Source of the DNA: Ligula intestinalis
Taxonomy: Eukaryota > Platyhelminthes > Cestoda > Diphyllobothriidea > Diphyllobothriidae
Assembly (NCBI GenBank): GCA_036362985.1
Contig: JAYGXS010000004.1
Coordinates: forward strand, 22,412,186-22,476,185
Length of the DNA: 64,000 nucleotides
Direction: 5' to 3'
Shown here: piece by piece, positions 1 to 12,439 of the stretch
Layout: the number at the start of each line of letters is the position of its first letter
Position numbering within the stretch: the first letter of the stretch is position 1
The notes under the pieces: model-generated
Seen by the model: only the letters and a program-made list of their open reading frames with translations
Told to the model about the DNA's origin: nothing
The model's database searches: none
Made by a program: the position numbers and the translations under genes

Positions 1-316
1 CGAAAAAGTAATTTCTAGAGAAGGACGTGCTGTTTAGATAAAACGGAAAGTGCCTAAATGACGTTCTAATATAGAGAAGACAACCACCACCACGCTTATT
101 AATGCGATCGTGACGATAGAGATCATACTCGACTTTGATAAGGGAGGCGTCAGAAATGATTGGATGGGTCCAAGATTCTGTTATGCATATAACATCGGGC
201 ATCATATCGAAAGCGATAGCTCGCAGTTGAGATATTTTATTGAGAACAGACCTGGCATTAAGCAATATGACATCTAGTGTGTTTTGAGTGACAGGACTGT
301 GGCTATCGTTATTCAT
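1..316 (-). CDS. LINE ORF2, N-terminal part of APE-type endonuclease (partial at window edge)
   Basis: Reading the minus strand from ATG at 316-314, the frame stays open for 105 codons to the window edge. It carries the start of a non-LTR retrotransposon apurinic-like endonuclease: a strand motif LLNARSVLNK, then PDVICITESW, which holds the glutamate expected to bind metal, and a GGGCLLYI segment. This arrangement is typical of CR1/Jockey-group ORF2 proteins, whose endonuclease nicks target DNA before reverse transcription. The reverse transcriptase lies outside the window. The start codon overlaps the ORF1 stop in the tetranucleotide ATGA, which favours this start and suggests coupled translation. 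No lesion is visible here, in contrast to ORF1. Confidence 0.8.
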   Translation of the reverse strand, partial: MNNDSHSPVTQNTLDVILLNARSVLNKISQLRAIAFDMMPDVICITESWTHPIISDASLIKVEYDLYRHDRINKRGGGCLLYIRTSFRHFPFYLNSTSFSRNYFF

Positions 317-1811
317 AAAAAAAGAATTTGAAGGTGGGTAGGCAAACTGTACGCCGTTATTATTTGTGGAATAAGTACTGACGAGTATGGAGCTTTTAGC
401 ATACGGTAACCAATAATGGATGGCTGATAAGGTCTGAGATATCCAGGGGCCTCAATTTCTGGCAGGGAAAAATGAGGAGAGGAAAAACCAAAATAATCTT
501 CAGGGGCGTTTGGGAGGAATAGGGGGAGGCGAGAAGGCATGTAGAAGTTTGCAGGTTTGGGTGGTAGAGGATGGGTAAAGAAACTGATAGTGGGGAACGG
601 TGACATAAAATTAGTGTTGGGGCCGCTCGCGTAAGGACTAGTGGTCTTACTTAGTGAATGTTCTGCACGGCAACTCCGATTAGATTTAAAACCATACCAG
701 TTTGGGTTACTGCCGTGTAAATTAAAATTTTCGTGGTTCGGGCACGGCTTGTTCAATAACGCATTATACGGGGGAATAATATGACTCCCACAGTCAAGGG
801 AGGAGATATGTTGTGGTGGGGAAGTGCTCGGCCTAAACGCTTTCGACGGTGTTGGCGACATTCTTGATGAGCTTGTTGCCGAGTTAGAGGCAGCGGAATT
901 TATCGATCGTTGGACAGAGAATGTATTTAGACTTGTTTTAATCGAAGTAGATGATGGAGCGGCGGGGCTTGACGGTCCCGACATCAAGAGGGATGGGCTA
1001 ACTGGTGCACTGATGTTTATGGGGCTATGACTAGACATTCGGGAGGCAGGGATAGCAGGTGTACTGATGGTTACGGGACTATGAATAGACATCGGGAGGC
1101 CGGGATAACGGGTGCACTGACGTTAATGGGTGTATGACCAGATATCCGGGGTGAAGGATTAGCAAGTGCATTTATCCTATCGGGACAACGAACAGATTTA
1201 GGAATAGTAGGCTGAGAAGTCATTGGTCAATTGGACTTGAGAGCAGCATTTCTTCGCTCCATTGGTGTAAGATCTCGACAGAGGAAACTCTTAGTCCTTT
1301 CTAAATATCGGGAAATGCGACCTCGTTGGGCAAAGATTGAGTCCACCTCGATCGGTGAAAACAATTTAACTAGGATGGGCGGGTTTTTGCTACGCGATTG
1401 GAGGCGTTTGGCATCTGCAATTTTGTAGTTGAAAACGCCCGAACAGAGAAAATCTTTTGCAATATCCAAAGGGTGACTTAATATGGATGCATTTTTTAGT
1501 ATAAAGTTAAAGCTTCGCTTTTGTCTATCAAAAGCCTCCGTGGTTATAAGGTGGACGAGGGAGTCTAACTTTTTGCAATCTTGCGAGGGCACATCTGATA
1601 ACTTACCATCAAGCAGATTGCCTAGTATTGACTAAACAGAACCAAACTTCATTATGAATTCATAACAGTTCTGTAATGCAGATAAATTAATTTGCTTAGC
1701 CTTGACAATGGGCTGCATGTTGATATCAAGGCGTTGAATAGTAGGCGTGGTCAGGCACCGCTTGGGTCTGGGAGCAGATATCTTACGATGAGCTATAATT
1801 TTTGTTCTCAT
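313..1811 (-). pseudogene. LINE ORF1, damaged
   Basis: A minus-strand frame starts at ATG near 1,811 and can be followed to a TGA at 315-313 that overlaps the ORF2 start. The first half (about 1,811-1,227) is basic and ends in DLTPMERR, a pattern like the C-terminal part of the nucleic-acid-binding domain in CR1-type ORF1 proteins (inference). The second half (1,226-313) is rich in Ser and Pro, with few charged residues. Three lesions are visible: an in-frame TAG near 1,634, a TGA at 1,229-1,227, and a one-base loss near 1,092 inside a repeat. ORF1 proteins form the RNA-binding particle of the element. Identification rests on its position ahead of ORF2, composition and the ATGA junction. Confidence 0.65.
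985..1149 (-). repeat. Three 57-base tandem repeats inside LINE ORF1
   Basis: The Ser/Pro part of ORF1 contains three consecutive units of about 19 residues, for example MSIHSPVTISTPAIPASR and MSSHSPINISAPVSPS, preceded by a third unit reading SGHTPINVSAPVIPAS. The one-base frameshift of ORF1 lies at the junction of units 1 and 2 (CGATGT against CGAATGT), consistent with slippage in a repeat. Confidence 0.7.
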
Positions 1812-3990
1812 AATTTTGATGGAAATCTGCTTTAAATGTGAGATGATTTAGAAAAATTCAGCCTATATGATTTAACTGCAGTTGGTTGTTAAAATCTCTT
1901 AAAATTGCTCAACAAACTGTATAAGTTATTACGTTCAGAAAAAACCATTTGATATGATTTTCATATTATGACTTACGACAAATAATCAGAGGGAACTTAA
2001 CCAATACTGTAGCTTTTTTTTAATAAGCACTTTAAAATTTTTTGAAAAACTGTATTCAATATTGGAAAACGACTTAGCCTTTGAAGGTCTCTAGAATACA
2101 TGGATCCTGACGATTTCTGTTACTAGGCCGCGAATTTGTTGGTTTGAAGAGGTTGCGTCTCGGTAGAATTGGTTGGAAAACAAAATTTTCTTAAATTCCG
2201 ACTTCAAAAGATCGTCCGCGCAAGAAAAATAATTCCAGAGACGCAGGAAATAATTGCATACGAACAGTTACAGCCACAATATCCTAGATCGTAAATGGTG
2301 GGGGATATCGATAAAGAAATGTCCTAGGAGGAGCGTGAGGAAATATCTAAGAAGACACAGCCTGATGGATAGAGTTGAGAGGGTGGAAACGAGGCCAAAC
2401 GCTTTTCTGCTCAGGGTCAACGCATGTGCTTACACGAAATAGTTCTAACCCAGAGTCACACTCCTTGTTGAGACAAGGTGAATGAGCCCCCCCCCAGTGT
2501 TTACTTAAATCCAGCGTCACTTTTGACAAATTTTAGCGTCAGCCATTGTACTGATTCTGAGACTCGGCTACGTCGTTAGCAGGTAGTAGAAGATACAGTA
2601 GCAGCCGTATCAGTCTCGGCCTCCTTGGGCCTGTGTTCACACCTACTATGGGTTAGTGAGGATAGATAGTACAGTAGTACCAGCGCAAAAGGCTACTGTC
2701 ACTTAAGACTAGGTTAGGCGGTGTATTTGCTTGCATTTGATACAGCAGCCCACGCCTGACCCGTCTAGTCTCTTCCAGACTCACAGGAGAAAGTGAAGAG
2801 TGTGGAGCCGCTAACTTCGTCCTCAATCACTTCAAACTAACCCCTGAGGCCGTCAACTACTGTACCAACCTGTTGGTTCACTTGGTGGACTTAATCGAAA
2901 CCGATGGTCGAACACACACAAATGAATGTAGCTATTGCAGTGCTCGGTGGTCTGTGCATAGCTTGAATCGTTAGCCGACTAGTAGATGTTTACAAAGCCG
3001 TATAAATACGACGATCCTCAGGAACTCCAAACGGAAATCTCAATAGTTCAACGATGTTTTGGCGAGGGTATTATTTGGCGTTCCAATCCACTTTTATCGG
3101 TTCGGAAAAGCAGGCTGCTTATGGCATATCCGTTTATATTCGTGTCTAAAATGAATGTGAGCGTCTTCTTTCATGTCTGCGAGAAAACGAATTAAAAGGG
3201 CGAAAAAATGGCGGCTCTGAAGTTTCTGAATGCACGTGCGCACTTATCCGGCTAGGTGTACTGGGTTCATGCAGACGACATCTAAATTGAGAGAAAATAT
3301 GGATTGACAATCTCTAATGCGATAACTAGCCAATGATGATCGAAACTCAAAATGGTTCGTAGGCTCAACCAGCTGCGAATGCATTAAAATCGGTCGGGAA
3401 AGGGGAGACCGTATGGGGGTTTTCATTTGGCCAAAGAACCTTACCTTTGTCTGTAAAAAACAACTTCTGTAGGGACGAAGGTAAGGCCGGCTTCAGAGAG
3501 GCGCGCAAACGCTTCCCTTAAATTACTGCCTGTGCTCTATAGTCAAACGCCGAAAACGATGGGCTCGTTTAATAAGTTGAGAGATATCAAGAAATGAACG
3601 GCTCGTAGACGCGGTACATAAAACATTGGAATTGGGCCGCGACATAACAAACACCTAGCGATAACGTATGCATTTCAATGGAAACTCGTGAAAAGGTGAA
3701 TTCTATTCTATAGTAGTTTTTGGTTAAATGTTGGTCTGAAAATATCAGGAGCTGCCGTCCAGGATCGAAAACCACGCTGTGTTACATAGGGCGTCTATTA
3801 TGTCGCTTAACCGAGGCAGGGGGAAATTTGAAAGAAATCATGTGTAGCGACCGTGTTGAGGCAACGGTAATCAATACACAGCGGAAGGACACCTTGGTTT
3901 TTGGGGATAAAGACTGTAGGTGGTGCCCATGTAAAAAGGTCAGATAATCTTAGCTTTAAGCTTTTCATCGAGTAGCTTATTGATCTCGCA
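1812..3990. other. No recognisable gene (LINE 5' flank and anonymous sequence)
   Basis: Sequence upstream of the LINE ORF1, probably including its 5' untranslated region, followed by about 1.7 kb with only short open frames. The stretch 2,540-2,960 is somewhat richer in GC than its surroundings but shows no protein or RNA signature I can name. Confidence 0.4.
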
Positions 3991-3993
3991 GCT

Positions 3994-4881
3994 TTGGCGT
4001 GCGCGAATGTGTCGCGGCGGCTAGCAAATAGGTTTGTTAATCAATGGATCGATTATGTGCTAAAAGACGTGAAAGAGAAGGAGGTGGACGATTTGAGTCA
4101 CTGGCCGGAAGATATAAGGAGGTCTCTAAACTTCATGCATGCAGCTGACCCAACTGCAGATGAGGCTGATTGGATATCGTTCAAATAAATTAAAAATAAC
4201 AGCATTGAAAAGGAAACTGACGCCGTTAACAGCAGATGGGAAGGCTAGAGGATGCTCAGGCGTCTATAACAAATGTGAGTAAAAAAGTAATGGCAACTGA
4301 AAAAGTAGCTACCAATTCGAACAAAGCAGGAGTTTGTTACACGATACCGCCAAACCGGTTTGTTGGAATAACAGCCAGCATGATAAAAGATGATAAAACA
4401 TATAAAAATGAGCTACAGGAAGTGTTTGCAGCGGTAGTCAAAGCCATCCACTAAACTCCCACCCTCCAAAATGAGGAGTACAGTCAGCGCTAACAGTCAG
4501 AAAGCTTAGCTCATATACTACTACTTCTACTATTACTACGACTACTACTACTGCTACTACTGCTACAACAACAACAACTACTACTAACACCACTACTAAT
4601 ACGTCTACTACTACTTCTAAAATTACTGTCAACCTTACCGTTTGGAATGCAATGCCTGTCATCCTGTTGCAGAAATAAATGTAAAAGCGGAATCGCCTGC
4701 AGGAGGTCTAATAACTAGAGCAGGCGATGGATCAGAAGTAGGTTGCTTAGACGATGCAACCACGGAAGCAAGGACAGGGGACACACTTTCGCACAATAGC
4801 ACCTACAAACTAAAAGAAGAATGCGCTATAAATCAAGGTCACTGTTATCCCAAAAAAATTGTTTTCCGCCTTTTCATATAA
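3994..4881 (+). pseudogene. Possible degraded coding region, unrecognised
   Basis: Three neighbouring plus-strand open segments (3,994-4,188; 4,236-4,454; 4,642-4,881) encode soluble, charged peptides. The first contains FVNQWIDYVLKDVKEKEVDD and HWPEDIRRSLNFMHAADP. The composition looks more like protein than the surroundings, but the segments lie in different frames, no convincing splice sites join them, and I do not recognise a family. A trinucleotide repeat separates the second and third. It could be an intronless pseudogene or chance. Confidence 0.2.
4513..4622. repeat. CTA/CAA trinucleotide microsatellite
   Basis: About 110 bases of imperfect (CTA)n with interspersed CAA and CTT triplets. 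The same tract gives a valine-rich reading frame on the minus strand that has no meaning as protein. Confidence 0.9.
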
Positions 4882-6136
4882 AAGAAAAACGCGACCGCCG
4901 CAGGACACAGTTCAATTAAGTTAACACAAGGTGTCCTTGACGTATTCTTAAAACCAAATGTTTAAGATTGCAAATCCAATCAATTCGGCTCGTTAAAAAA
5001 TTTTTGGCCCTAGAGGAAGTAAATGGCCGTCAATCGTATCCCGTTGGGAAGATTTTTATATCAGATGACAGTGGCGACTGCTGTTCTCACGATAAAACTC
5101 ATCAAAACTAAAAAAACGGTTTCGAGGTTGTCACTATAAACAAACCAGGGGCAAACATGATACTGACAGGCAAGAAAGCATAGCCGCACCACAACAAAAA
5201 CAGCCGGATGGTGTTAGATAGTTTAAAGAAACCCTTGATCTGTGTGGTTAAAATGGCACAAATGGCCTTCATAATGATCACAGTGACGGTACTTTGATGC
5301 AAAAGCAGCAAAAAATTCAACATTGCAAATATGAGGATAAGAAGTAAGCGACAAAAACTAAAAATCATACAGGAATTGTTAAACCTTCCCAGGAAGTAGA
5401 AAATATTAAAAAATTGCCGAAGGCTTGCGTGTGTTCAGACATTTTGCCAATCAAACGGAAATGAATAACTACTTACTACACGCGGGGTGCTGACGAATCA
5501 GTTATTGATGAATGGGGTGGGAATAAGCCGTTAGTGAGCAATACTTTTGCGGCATTTGACCGTCTACTCATAGCTTTCCTCATATTTCTTCGTCTTCTCA
5601 ATCATCTTCTTCCTCCTTTTTTCCGAATTAACCCTTGAAACTCTTATTTTATAGGTCCTATTTGTAAGTCACATTCGCCTTCCGGCAATTCGTATGGCTG
5701 CTTTATAACTTGACCTAATTTTCAGTTGCTGCAAGTTTACTCAGCGGATCAGTGAACTCACTGAACTGATTCGTCTATGGTTTTTGTGCGAACTTAAATA
5801 TTATTTAAATGACCTTGATTCGACGATATTTTCAAAATGGGCAGTGTGAGCGTTTTTTCCTTTTTTCCAGATATAATCGTTTGTACAATTTAAACACTAT
5901 TTTATTGCTTTTTTAAATTTTACTATTAAACATAATATTTTTAAGGATAGAATAAAAGACTACATGAGCAGGAACTATTTTTAATGTTTTGTATGGTACA
6001 ATTGACTTGAATTTAAAACAAAGGTGGGCATTCTGATCTGCTGTTAAACCGAGTGTAGTCTTCCTTTTTTTCTCAAAATTCAGTTGAATACTCAATTCCA
6101 GATCCGACCTTAGCGTTGAATTGGGCAGTGGTCGAA
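4882..6136. other. No recognisable gene
   Basis: AT-rich sequence with only short open frames on both strands. No repeat, RNA gene or splice-bounded exon was recognised. Confidence 0.4.
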
Positions 6137-6244
6137 GGTCCGTGTCTTCGTAGCTTATATATATATAAACTACGAAGCCACGGACCTAATCAAATAAAAC
6201 CTAAAACCTTTCATTATATTGAAACGTTATAGGTTTTATTTGAT
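6137..6244. repeat. Two adjacent hairpins
   Basis: The first inverted repeat has 17-base arms (6,137-6,153 and 6,170-6,186, one mismatch) around an AT loop. The second has 15-base perfect arms (6,189-6,203 and 6,230-6,244) around a 26-base loop. They are separated by two bases and could extrude as paired cruciforms. They lie about 50 bases from a GC-rich inverted-repeat element. Confidence 0.8.
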
Positions 6245-6294
6245 AAGGTTATCGACCAGTTTTTTTAATCTGAGAGGACTGACCCTGATAGCTG

Positions 6295-7030
6295 TGTCCT
6301 AGGTCCAAATGTCCTAGTGCCCCAGTGGCAAATCTCTAGAGAGCTCTACCGGAGTTTTCTGCTCTACCGGGCCGTTCTGTGTCCACACGCAAACGTACAC
6401 ACCAAACGCGCGCGCGCTCGCTGTAAGGGTTTCCTACCCCTCTCACCCCTGTGCAGCCTTCGTATGGCGTAAGAGTGCGCGCAGACGTTATCAGCTAAAT
6501 TTATCAATCCATTCCCACGAGACGCTCTGTTTTGGCAGTGACAGACACCTAGTCATGCCTGTCAGTCAACATAACCGGTACCCGGCCGCGCGAACGCCGC
6601 CCTTCCCCTACCAGTTACTCCACTCACCCCTTCCCTTTATTTCGCACTCGCTGGCGCGCGCCCCTGGCCCGCGGGTAGAGGACGGTATGGCTGCGGGGCG
6701 GGCGAATGCACTCATCACATGGTCGGAATTTGATTCAGGTGTGGTTTGAGTGTTTTTGCATAGAAAGCCCGGTGGCCACGACGGGCCAAACTGCTATCGA
6801 CCGTTGGACCGGCTCTATTGATTTTCTGAATGCTACGGGACGGGGTCCGCGCGTGCGAGTAACACGCGCGCCTGGGCGTACGCGTATAGAGAAAAGCAGT
6901 GACGATAAGCCAATCACCTGACGAAGTACTATAAAAAATTTTTACGCCTGCTAATGAAGAGCATCGCTCTAGAGAAATGCCACTAGGGTGGTCCTAGACC
7001 AATTTTTTCCCGCCACTGGGCGGTCACATA
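6295..7030. mobile_element. GC-rich element with imperfect terminal inverted repeats
   Basis: This 0.73-kb segment is much richer in G+C and CpG than its surroundings. Its ends are imperfect inverted repeats of about 40 bases: CCTAGTGCCCCAGTGGCAAA near 6,312 on the left is matched on the minus strand by CCCTAGTGGCATTTCTCTAG near 6,990 on the right, and CTCTAGAG recurs in both. Short open frames inside (6,555-6,749 and others) have biased composition and no recognisable domain. It most resembles a non-autonomous DNA transposon (MITE-like). Target-site duplications could not be fixed, so the ends are approximate. Confidence 0.45.
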
Positions 7031-7744
7031 CCTGGGCACCGAAAGTGCACGCCCGTACAACAATATTTTCGACTATCGATTTCAATGAAGGCTTGTAAAC
7101 TCCTCCAGTCAACGCACGGAGTACCGCCCAGATCTGCAGTCACTCAGCACTCTGACCAAAGGTTCCTTTCCATACGGAAAGATATTGAACACAAAAGTAA
7201 TGCACGAACTCACTAAACAATTGGTTTTAAGTATGCATGTCTCAACTAGAAGTATTTACTGATAAGCGTAGATCCAATCACAAAGGTTTGGTTGTCGGTA
7301 GAGTGCTCTAGATATGTCTGACGAATTTATTTGAAAATATTCTCGAATGCAAAGAAAAATAAGATTTACGTTGGCTCTGCAGAATTTCTAGAAACAGCAA
7401 CACACAGAGACAATTATTCCTTACCTCAACATTAATGCAGACAAGTTTCATATTAACTTGCCGAGGCGTCTGAGTACGTGAGGTTTTCAAAACCAAGGCC
7501 TCCGAAATCAATGCAACTACTTGAAAGATAGCGCTCGGGGTAGCTGCCTTTCTAATAGCTTTGTAAGCCGATTTTTAACTGGTTGCTTAGTGCACTTCAC
7601 AGCAATGGATGGTCAAGGTACACGAATTCGATATTATTGTGCACTTATGGGGTCTGGTTCATGGTTCCACCACTCTAGAGGACTTTTTCGGTACCACCTT
7701 TCAAAAGAGCACTAGATCCATTACTACTGGAATACGATTATAAA
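7031..7744. other. No recognisable gene
   Basis: Sequence of ordinary composition between the GC-rich element and a PLE fragment. Only short open frames; nothing identified. Confidence 0.4.
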
Positions 7745-8450
7745 CATGCTCTATATTACGTATATTTGTACCAAACGTTGTGAAGCCCTTTCCATAATTT
7801 GTTTTCTGAATAGTCAAAAATATGCCAGGGCCAGCTAATTGCATAGAAGGCAGGAGGACGCTCTCTGGGATCAGTATTGTATTTTCCCGACGTTTCGGAC
7901 TCTTACTGGAGGCCATTGTCAAGGAATGAAATCGTTCAGCTCTTTGCGTGATTAAGTCAGCTCTGCCGTGGGTGACCTTGAGTTCCAATTGTTCGCTCCC
8001 CCGTGAGTGACCTTGAGCATTGACATTGCACGCGCAACGCAAGATAGGCATCTGGAAGATCGACGAGCCTATTGATAGAGTCCGCGTGCGAGTGCCATGC
8101 CTCCTGCAAGAGGCGTGGGATTTGGTCGTCCGACTGACCCAGTATTCGTATGTGTTCGAAAGCGAAGCCGTGCCCTAGCATGGATGTGTAAGTGGCTACC
8201 AAAGAGAGCTTGTCATTCCATCCCATGGCGAGTTCGTGCTAGTGCATAATCGAGAGAATCTGTTCGCCAGTTTCACCAACTGACCACAAAGGCAGTCGAT
8301 GCAGTAGATGACATCGGACATTTGGTTAACGGGTACTGGGTTTTGAGGCCGCATAAGTTGTCTGCGGATTGTTTCTTCCGGCCTGTGGTGTTGCTCACAT
8401 GCTTTCATGTTCGTTCTATTACGCTCTTTACTTCTTGACAACAAGGGCAT
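7745..8450 (-). mobile_element. Penelope-like element, 3' fragment with GIY-YIG remnant
   Basis: Minus-strand peptides at 8,450-8,196 and 8,226-7,957 match the C-terminal endonuclease part of the intact-looking PLE at 29.3 kb: HRPEETIRRQLMRPQNPVP, then a degraded GIY-YIG core, then LLQEAWHSHADSINRLVDLP and a DAYLALR end. The two peptides are in different frames. The downstream tail contains a structured motif ending in GAAAC (minus, 7,896-7,892), equivalent to the candidate ribozyme of better PLE copies but without a clean CTGATGA. It is a dead, old copy lacking the reverse transcriptase. Confidence 0.75.
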
Positions 8451-11400
8451 ATGAATAAGTGAACAATTTGCCCTTTACTTTGTTAAAACAGGATGAGAAC
8501 GTTCTTGGACTGTGATTTAAGAATTTCATTGTCAGTCCCTACCCACTGGCTGGGAAAAACTAATTGGTAGAGCTAGATTCCAACCTAATCGTGTAAATCT
8601 AAGAGCCACCTTTTCAACCCTCACTGTACAGATTACACTGTACATAAGCATACTGCAACACTACCAGCTTTATCAGTTTTGCCTGCCATTTCTTAAACAA
8701 GCTCTTTTCCCATTTAAAAATATGTCTGAAAATCTGTCTACTCAGTGACAGGGTTGTGTAGCAGCTGTTGGATAAAGCTCTTTCATATTTGACCTCATTA
8801 CTTTTTATAACGAATACCTTCCAGAGTTTTAGGACAATGCTACGCGTATAATCTGAGTTTCCTACGTATCTCTTACCTTTGCAAAAGCTACGATAGTCAG
8901 ATTGTGCAGTGTGAACCTGAAATATGTACTTAAAATTGGATAGAATTTTAAAGGTTTTGTCTTGTAATCTGGCCTCACGCGTGCGATAAATCCAAAGTTA
9001 TCCTGTATGCAGGCAGATTCAGGCAGAGTCTGCCGACTTTCCTTAATTATTTCGCTGCTAAAGTAGACCAACCATAATTTTGTCTGAGTTCAATGTCCCT
9101 TAACCTAACAAGGTTGTCTTGTAAGTCCAAAGGCTTGCTTAACCAAAGGGAAGTCCATGTATGTATAAATGGGTTGAAATAAAATCTTAAATCACGTCAT
9201 GAATATGAGTTATATGGTGTTCGTTGTGCCTCTGTCTCGGAAAAGAAATTTATCAAATTCATAATTTTGGACCACCAAGGTCCAGTTTTCTCCTTCTTAG
9301 AACGTCTCTGTGAGAATATATCGGTAGATTAATTCGATTTCATGATATATTTAAAGACGCTACCGTGGCAACAGACCTTTAACTGAACTGCTAAAGGTTG
9401 AGTACACTGCAGTGCATATTTCAGTTACAATACGTGACAAGACATTGTCGTGTGGTATTTATAGGCCACAATCCCTTTAATACTTTTAGCAGCCAATGGG
9501 CCTTGTACAAACTCTTCCGTTTTTCTGAATGACACGCTAGACATCCGCATGTAGCTATTTGGTCTTTGCAAGTTTGACGCTCATTTCTTATGCTGGTGTG
9601 TTTACCGCAACATGTTGAATTCTCTATTGCAACGCGTATGTAGTTGTTTTGCAATTTAATATTTATTTGATGTTAGTGAGCTTTGTAAACATTTAAATGG
9701 TCAATTTTTGTTTGAAATCGACCTACAAAGACATTATGCAAGAAGATTCAGGTGCCTGTTATCGTTTCAAGTATTTAATATTCAGCTTAAACGGATTCAG
9801 GAAGCTTTTCATATTCTTAGCTGTCTTTGTTTTGCCAGCTCGAAAATTCCAAAGAAATGAATATGAAGTCAGATAAATGCCCAATATTTACTTCGCTTAA
9901 TAAGAATTTCCATACTCAAAACTGAAAGCTTCTATGCGAACTTTTGATTTTTGAATAACTCGGCACCCCAAAGTGTTGTGAGTAGTCTGGCAATTTACTG
10001 GAAACTCACTGATGCACTTTGAGTTAAGGACTAAGTTCTCCTGCATTGCCAGATTTTTACAGCAATTTTGCATAGTAAGGTGGATGTCCACTGACGTTTC
10101 TGCTATTTGTCCCTCTGATTTAAGATCTCTTATGTGTTCGCTATGTAAGTTTTGAGTCAGAAATTTAATTTACATACACCGTACTCTTTTCCTTCCTGAA
10201 ATTGGCAGTGGCACTTATGTGACCCACTGATGGTAACACCATTTTATCCTGTGCATTTTGGGAGGGCATAGTTGTTATCATAAAAAAGTATTCATTTATG
10301 AGGACGTCTTCATTTGCTTTGGAACTTGTCTGGTTCCTACCCATGCCGGAGATCAGAATTTCCCTACCAAAGAGAAAAATATGTTTGTTTGATTACTGAG
10401 CACTCAGTTATTTTATACCAATCAGCTACGCCGGATTAATTATCAATAGCAGAGAAAACTTCTCCGCCTGAAGCATAATATTTTTGAGTACGCACTGTTT
10501 CTGCCTGTCAGTCTTTTAGCCTTCATGGTGACTTATAAGCATGGAGGGCTTTTGGCGGCAGGTCAGGTCTTTCTTCTCGTACAATAGTCTTGTGAGCAGC
10601 GGAACTGGCTGAAGAGGCATTTGAATATGTAGGCGTGCCAGCTTTGGTACCAAAGCCTTTTCAGGTTCGATCACTGCTAGTCACATGCACCGCTAAGTTG
10701 TTGGGGGTAGCTGTACTGGTACAAACCAGACTGCTTGTTAACACTGGCTTATCATATTTTATTGATAATCTCGTCTGATTCTCAACGCTTATTTTGGACT
10801 AGTACTAATGGTGCATGATGCAGACAAACGGATATTTCCCTTATTAGAGGGTTTAAAATAATTCGTCGCTTATTTATGAATTTATATTTCTGGGGGCAAT
10901 CTTATAAATATGCACTTTATATGTACAGTCTAGTAGAACTAATGGAAAAAAACTAATACTCCTGTCCTTAAACAACGTTTTTTGACCGAAATGGCCAAAC
11001 AGTTTTCGAGCGCCGTTTTATCATTTTTAAAATTGTCATTGCGAAATATTTATTTAATAATACAACGGCTCTAACTTATTTGCCAGTGGTGAATTACTTG
11101 TTTTTTTAAAACTTTCCACAATATGCAGAACATGTTTCAGGCAAATTTTAAAGTTTTCAGAGCTATAAAGGGATTCAAAAGCAATGGAGCCGCGACCAAT
11201 TTCGAAACCTAAAGCAAATAAAATTCTTGTCCCAGCGATCAAACCTACTTCTTCGCATAGAAAAACGTTACCGAATGCCGTAAAGTGCCGAAAATGCGAA
11301 ATCCTGTTTCTTTTGGTATAACTTTAGGCAAGTAAAGCAACGCGCGCTGCTACACAGAAAAGCGTTTATAAAGAACATCACAAGCATCACACATAGATGC

Positions 11401-12340
11401 CATTTGCATGTCCAACCGATCGACTTTCATCAGAGTAATCTAAAAATAGCACCTTTAATTCTAAAGTCATAGCCTAAAATGTTTTCCTTCTAATTGAGGC
11501 TCGCAAATTACTGGATCCTTGAAGTAGTTACTTGTAAAGTGTGTTGGCTTCAGGGTTTTCAGTAATCAGGGCTTTTTATAGGATAACGTCTTTTCAGGGT
11601 AGGTGCGTCACTGCGGCAGACTGTGTGAAAGTAACTCAGCTCGTATCACCTGAGCACTTGCGCAATCCGAGGTACTGATTTTGCATGAGCGCATGCATCA
11701 TAGGTCTGGCATCTCACTTCACCTCGTTAGCGTTCGTTTGCAACATGTAGAGCAAGGTTTTTGATTAGGCGAGGCAGGCATCCAAAAGCACAATAGCCTG
11801 AGTACTGTGTGGATGCATGTGCCTTTTGGTAAGACTTTCGATGCACCGCAACACAAGTGTTGGTGAGACAGTCGAATGATTTAAAAATGCACTGATGTAC
11901 TTTCTTTTATGCGCTTATATCAGGATGTATCCAAACTTCTAAAACTCTCTAACTGCTGGCCTATGCAATTAGTTGTGTTTAGTTGCTCCTCTCACAGAGC
12001 AATATAGGGAACTTAGTTTCCCTGGTACCTTTTTCAATAACGTTCTAGGGATAATTTATGAACTAAAACAATTTAAAGCCGAACGTAAATTAGATAGAAT
12101 GGGATACACATTTACATTATGAACTGAATTAACGTACTTGTAAAAAATCGTCATAACAGGACTTGTCTGGTCAAAATTTTATAGATCGTTCCCTTTGGCC
12201 TCTCAGCACTTTTCCCGAATGGTGCCTGTTTTGTCCATGGTAAGAGGCCTCCAGAATAATACATTTTTGCGAAAGATTGGGCATAACAACCAAACTAGAG
12301 AATGTTTTGGAAGGCGATATGACCGTAGTATGCAAAATGT
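8451..12340. other. Long stretch without recognisable genes
   Basis: Nearly 4 kb of mostly AT-rich sequence. Open frames are short and of biased composition; the cysteine-containing peptide at 9,421-9,654 (minus) has no metal-ligand spacing I recognise. Slightly GC-richer patches at 10.5-10.7 and 11.6-11.9 kb may be old repeats. Confidence 0.4.
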
Positions 12341-12341
12341 A

Positions 12342-12361
12342 ATATATATATATATATATAT
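12342..12361. repeat. TA dinucleotide microsatellite
   Basis: A short perfect AT/TA tract of about 20 bases. Confidence 0.9.
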
Positions 12362-12439
12362 TCACTCAGGAATGTGCGAACACCGATCGAATAGGCTTCC
12401 GAACTTAGCAAAGTTCATGTGGTGGTCAGAGGTCCCCAA

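Noticed and set aside
4438..4662. Valine-rich minus-strand open frame
   Set aside because: It is the reverse reading of the CTA trinucleotide microsatellite.
6555..6921. Overlapping open frames as a host gene
   Set aside because: They arise from high GC content within an inverted-repeat element and have no domain or splice support.
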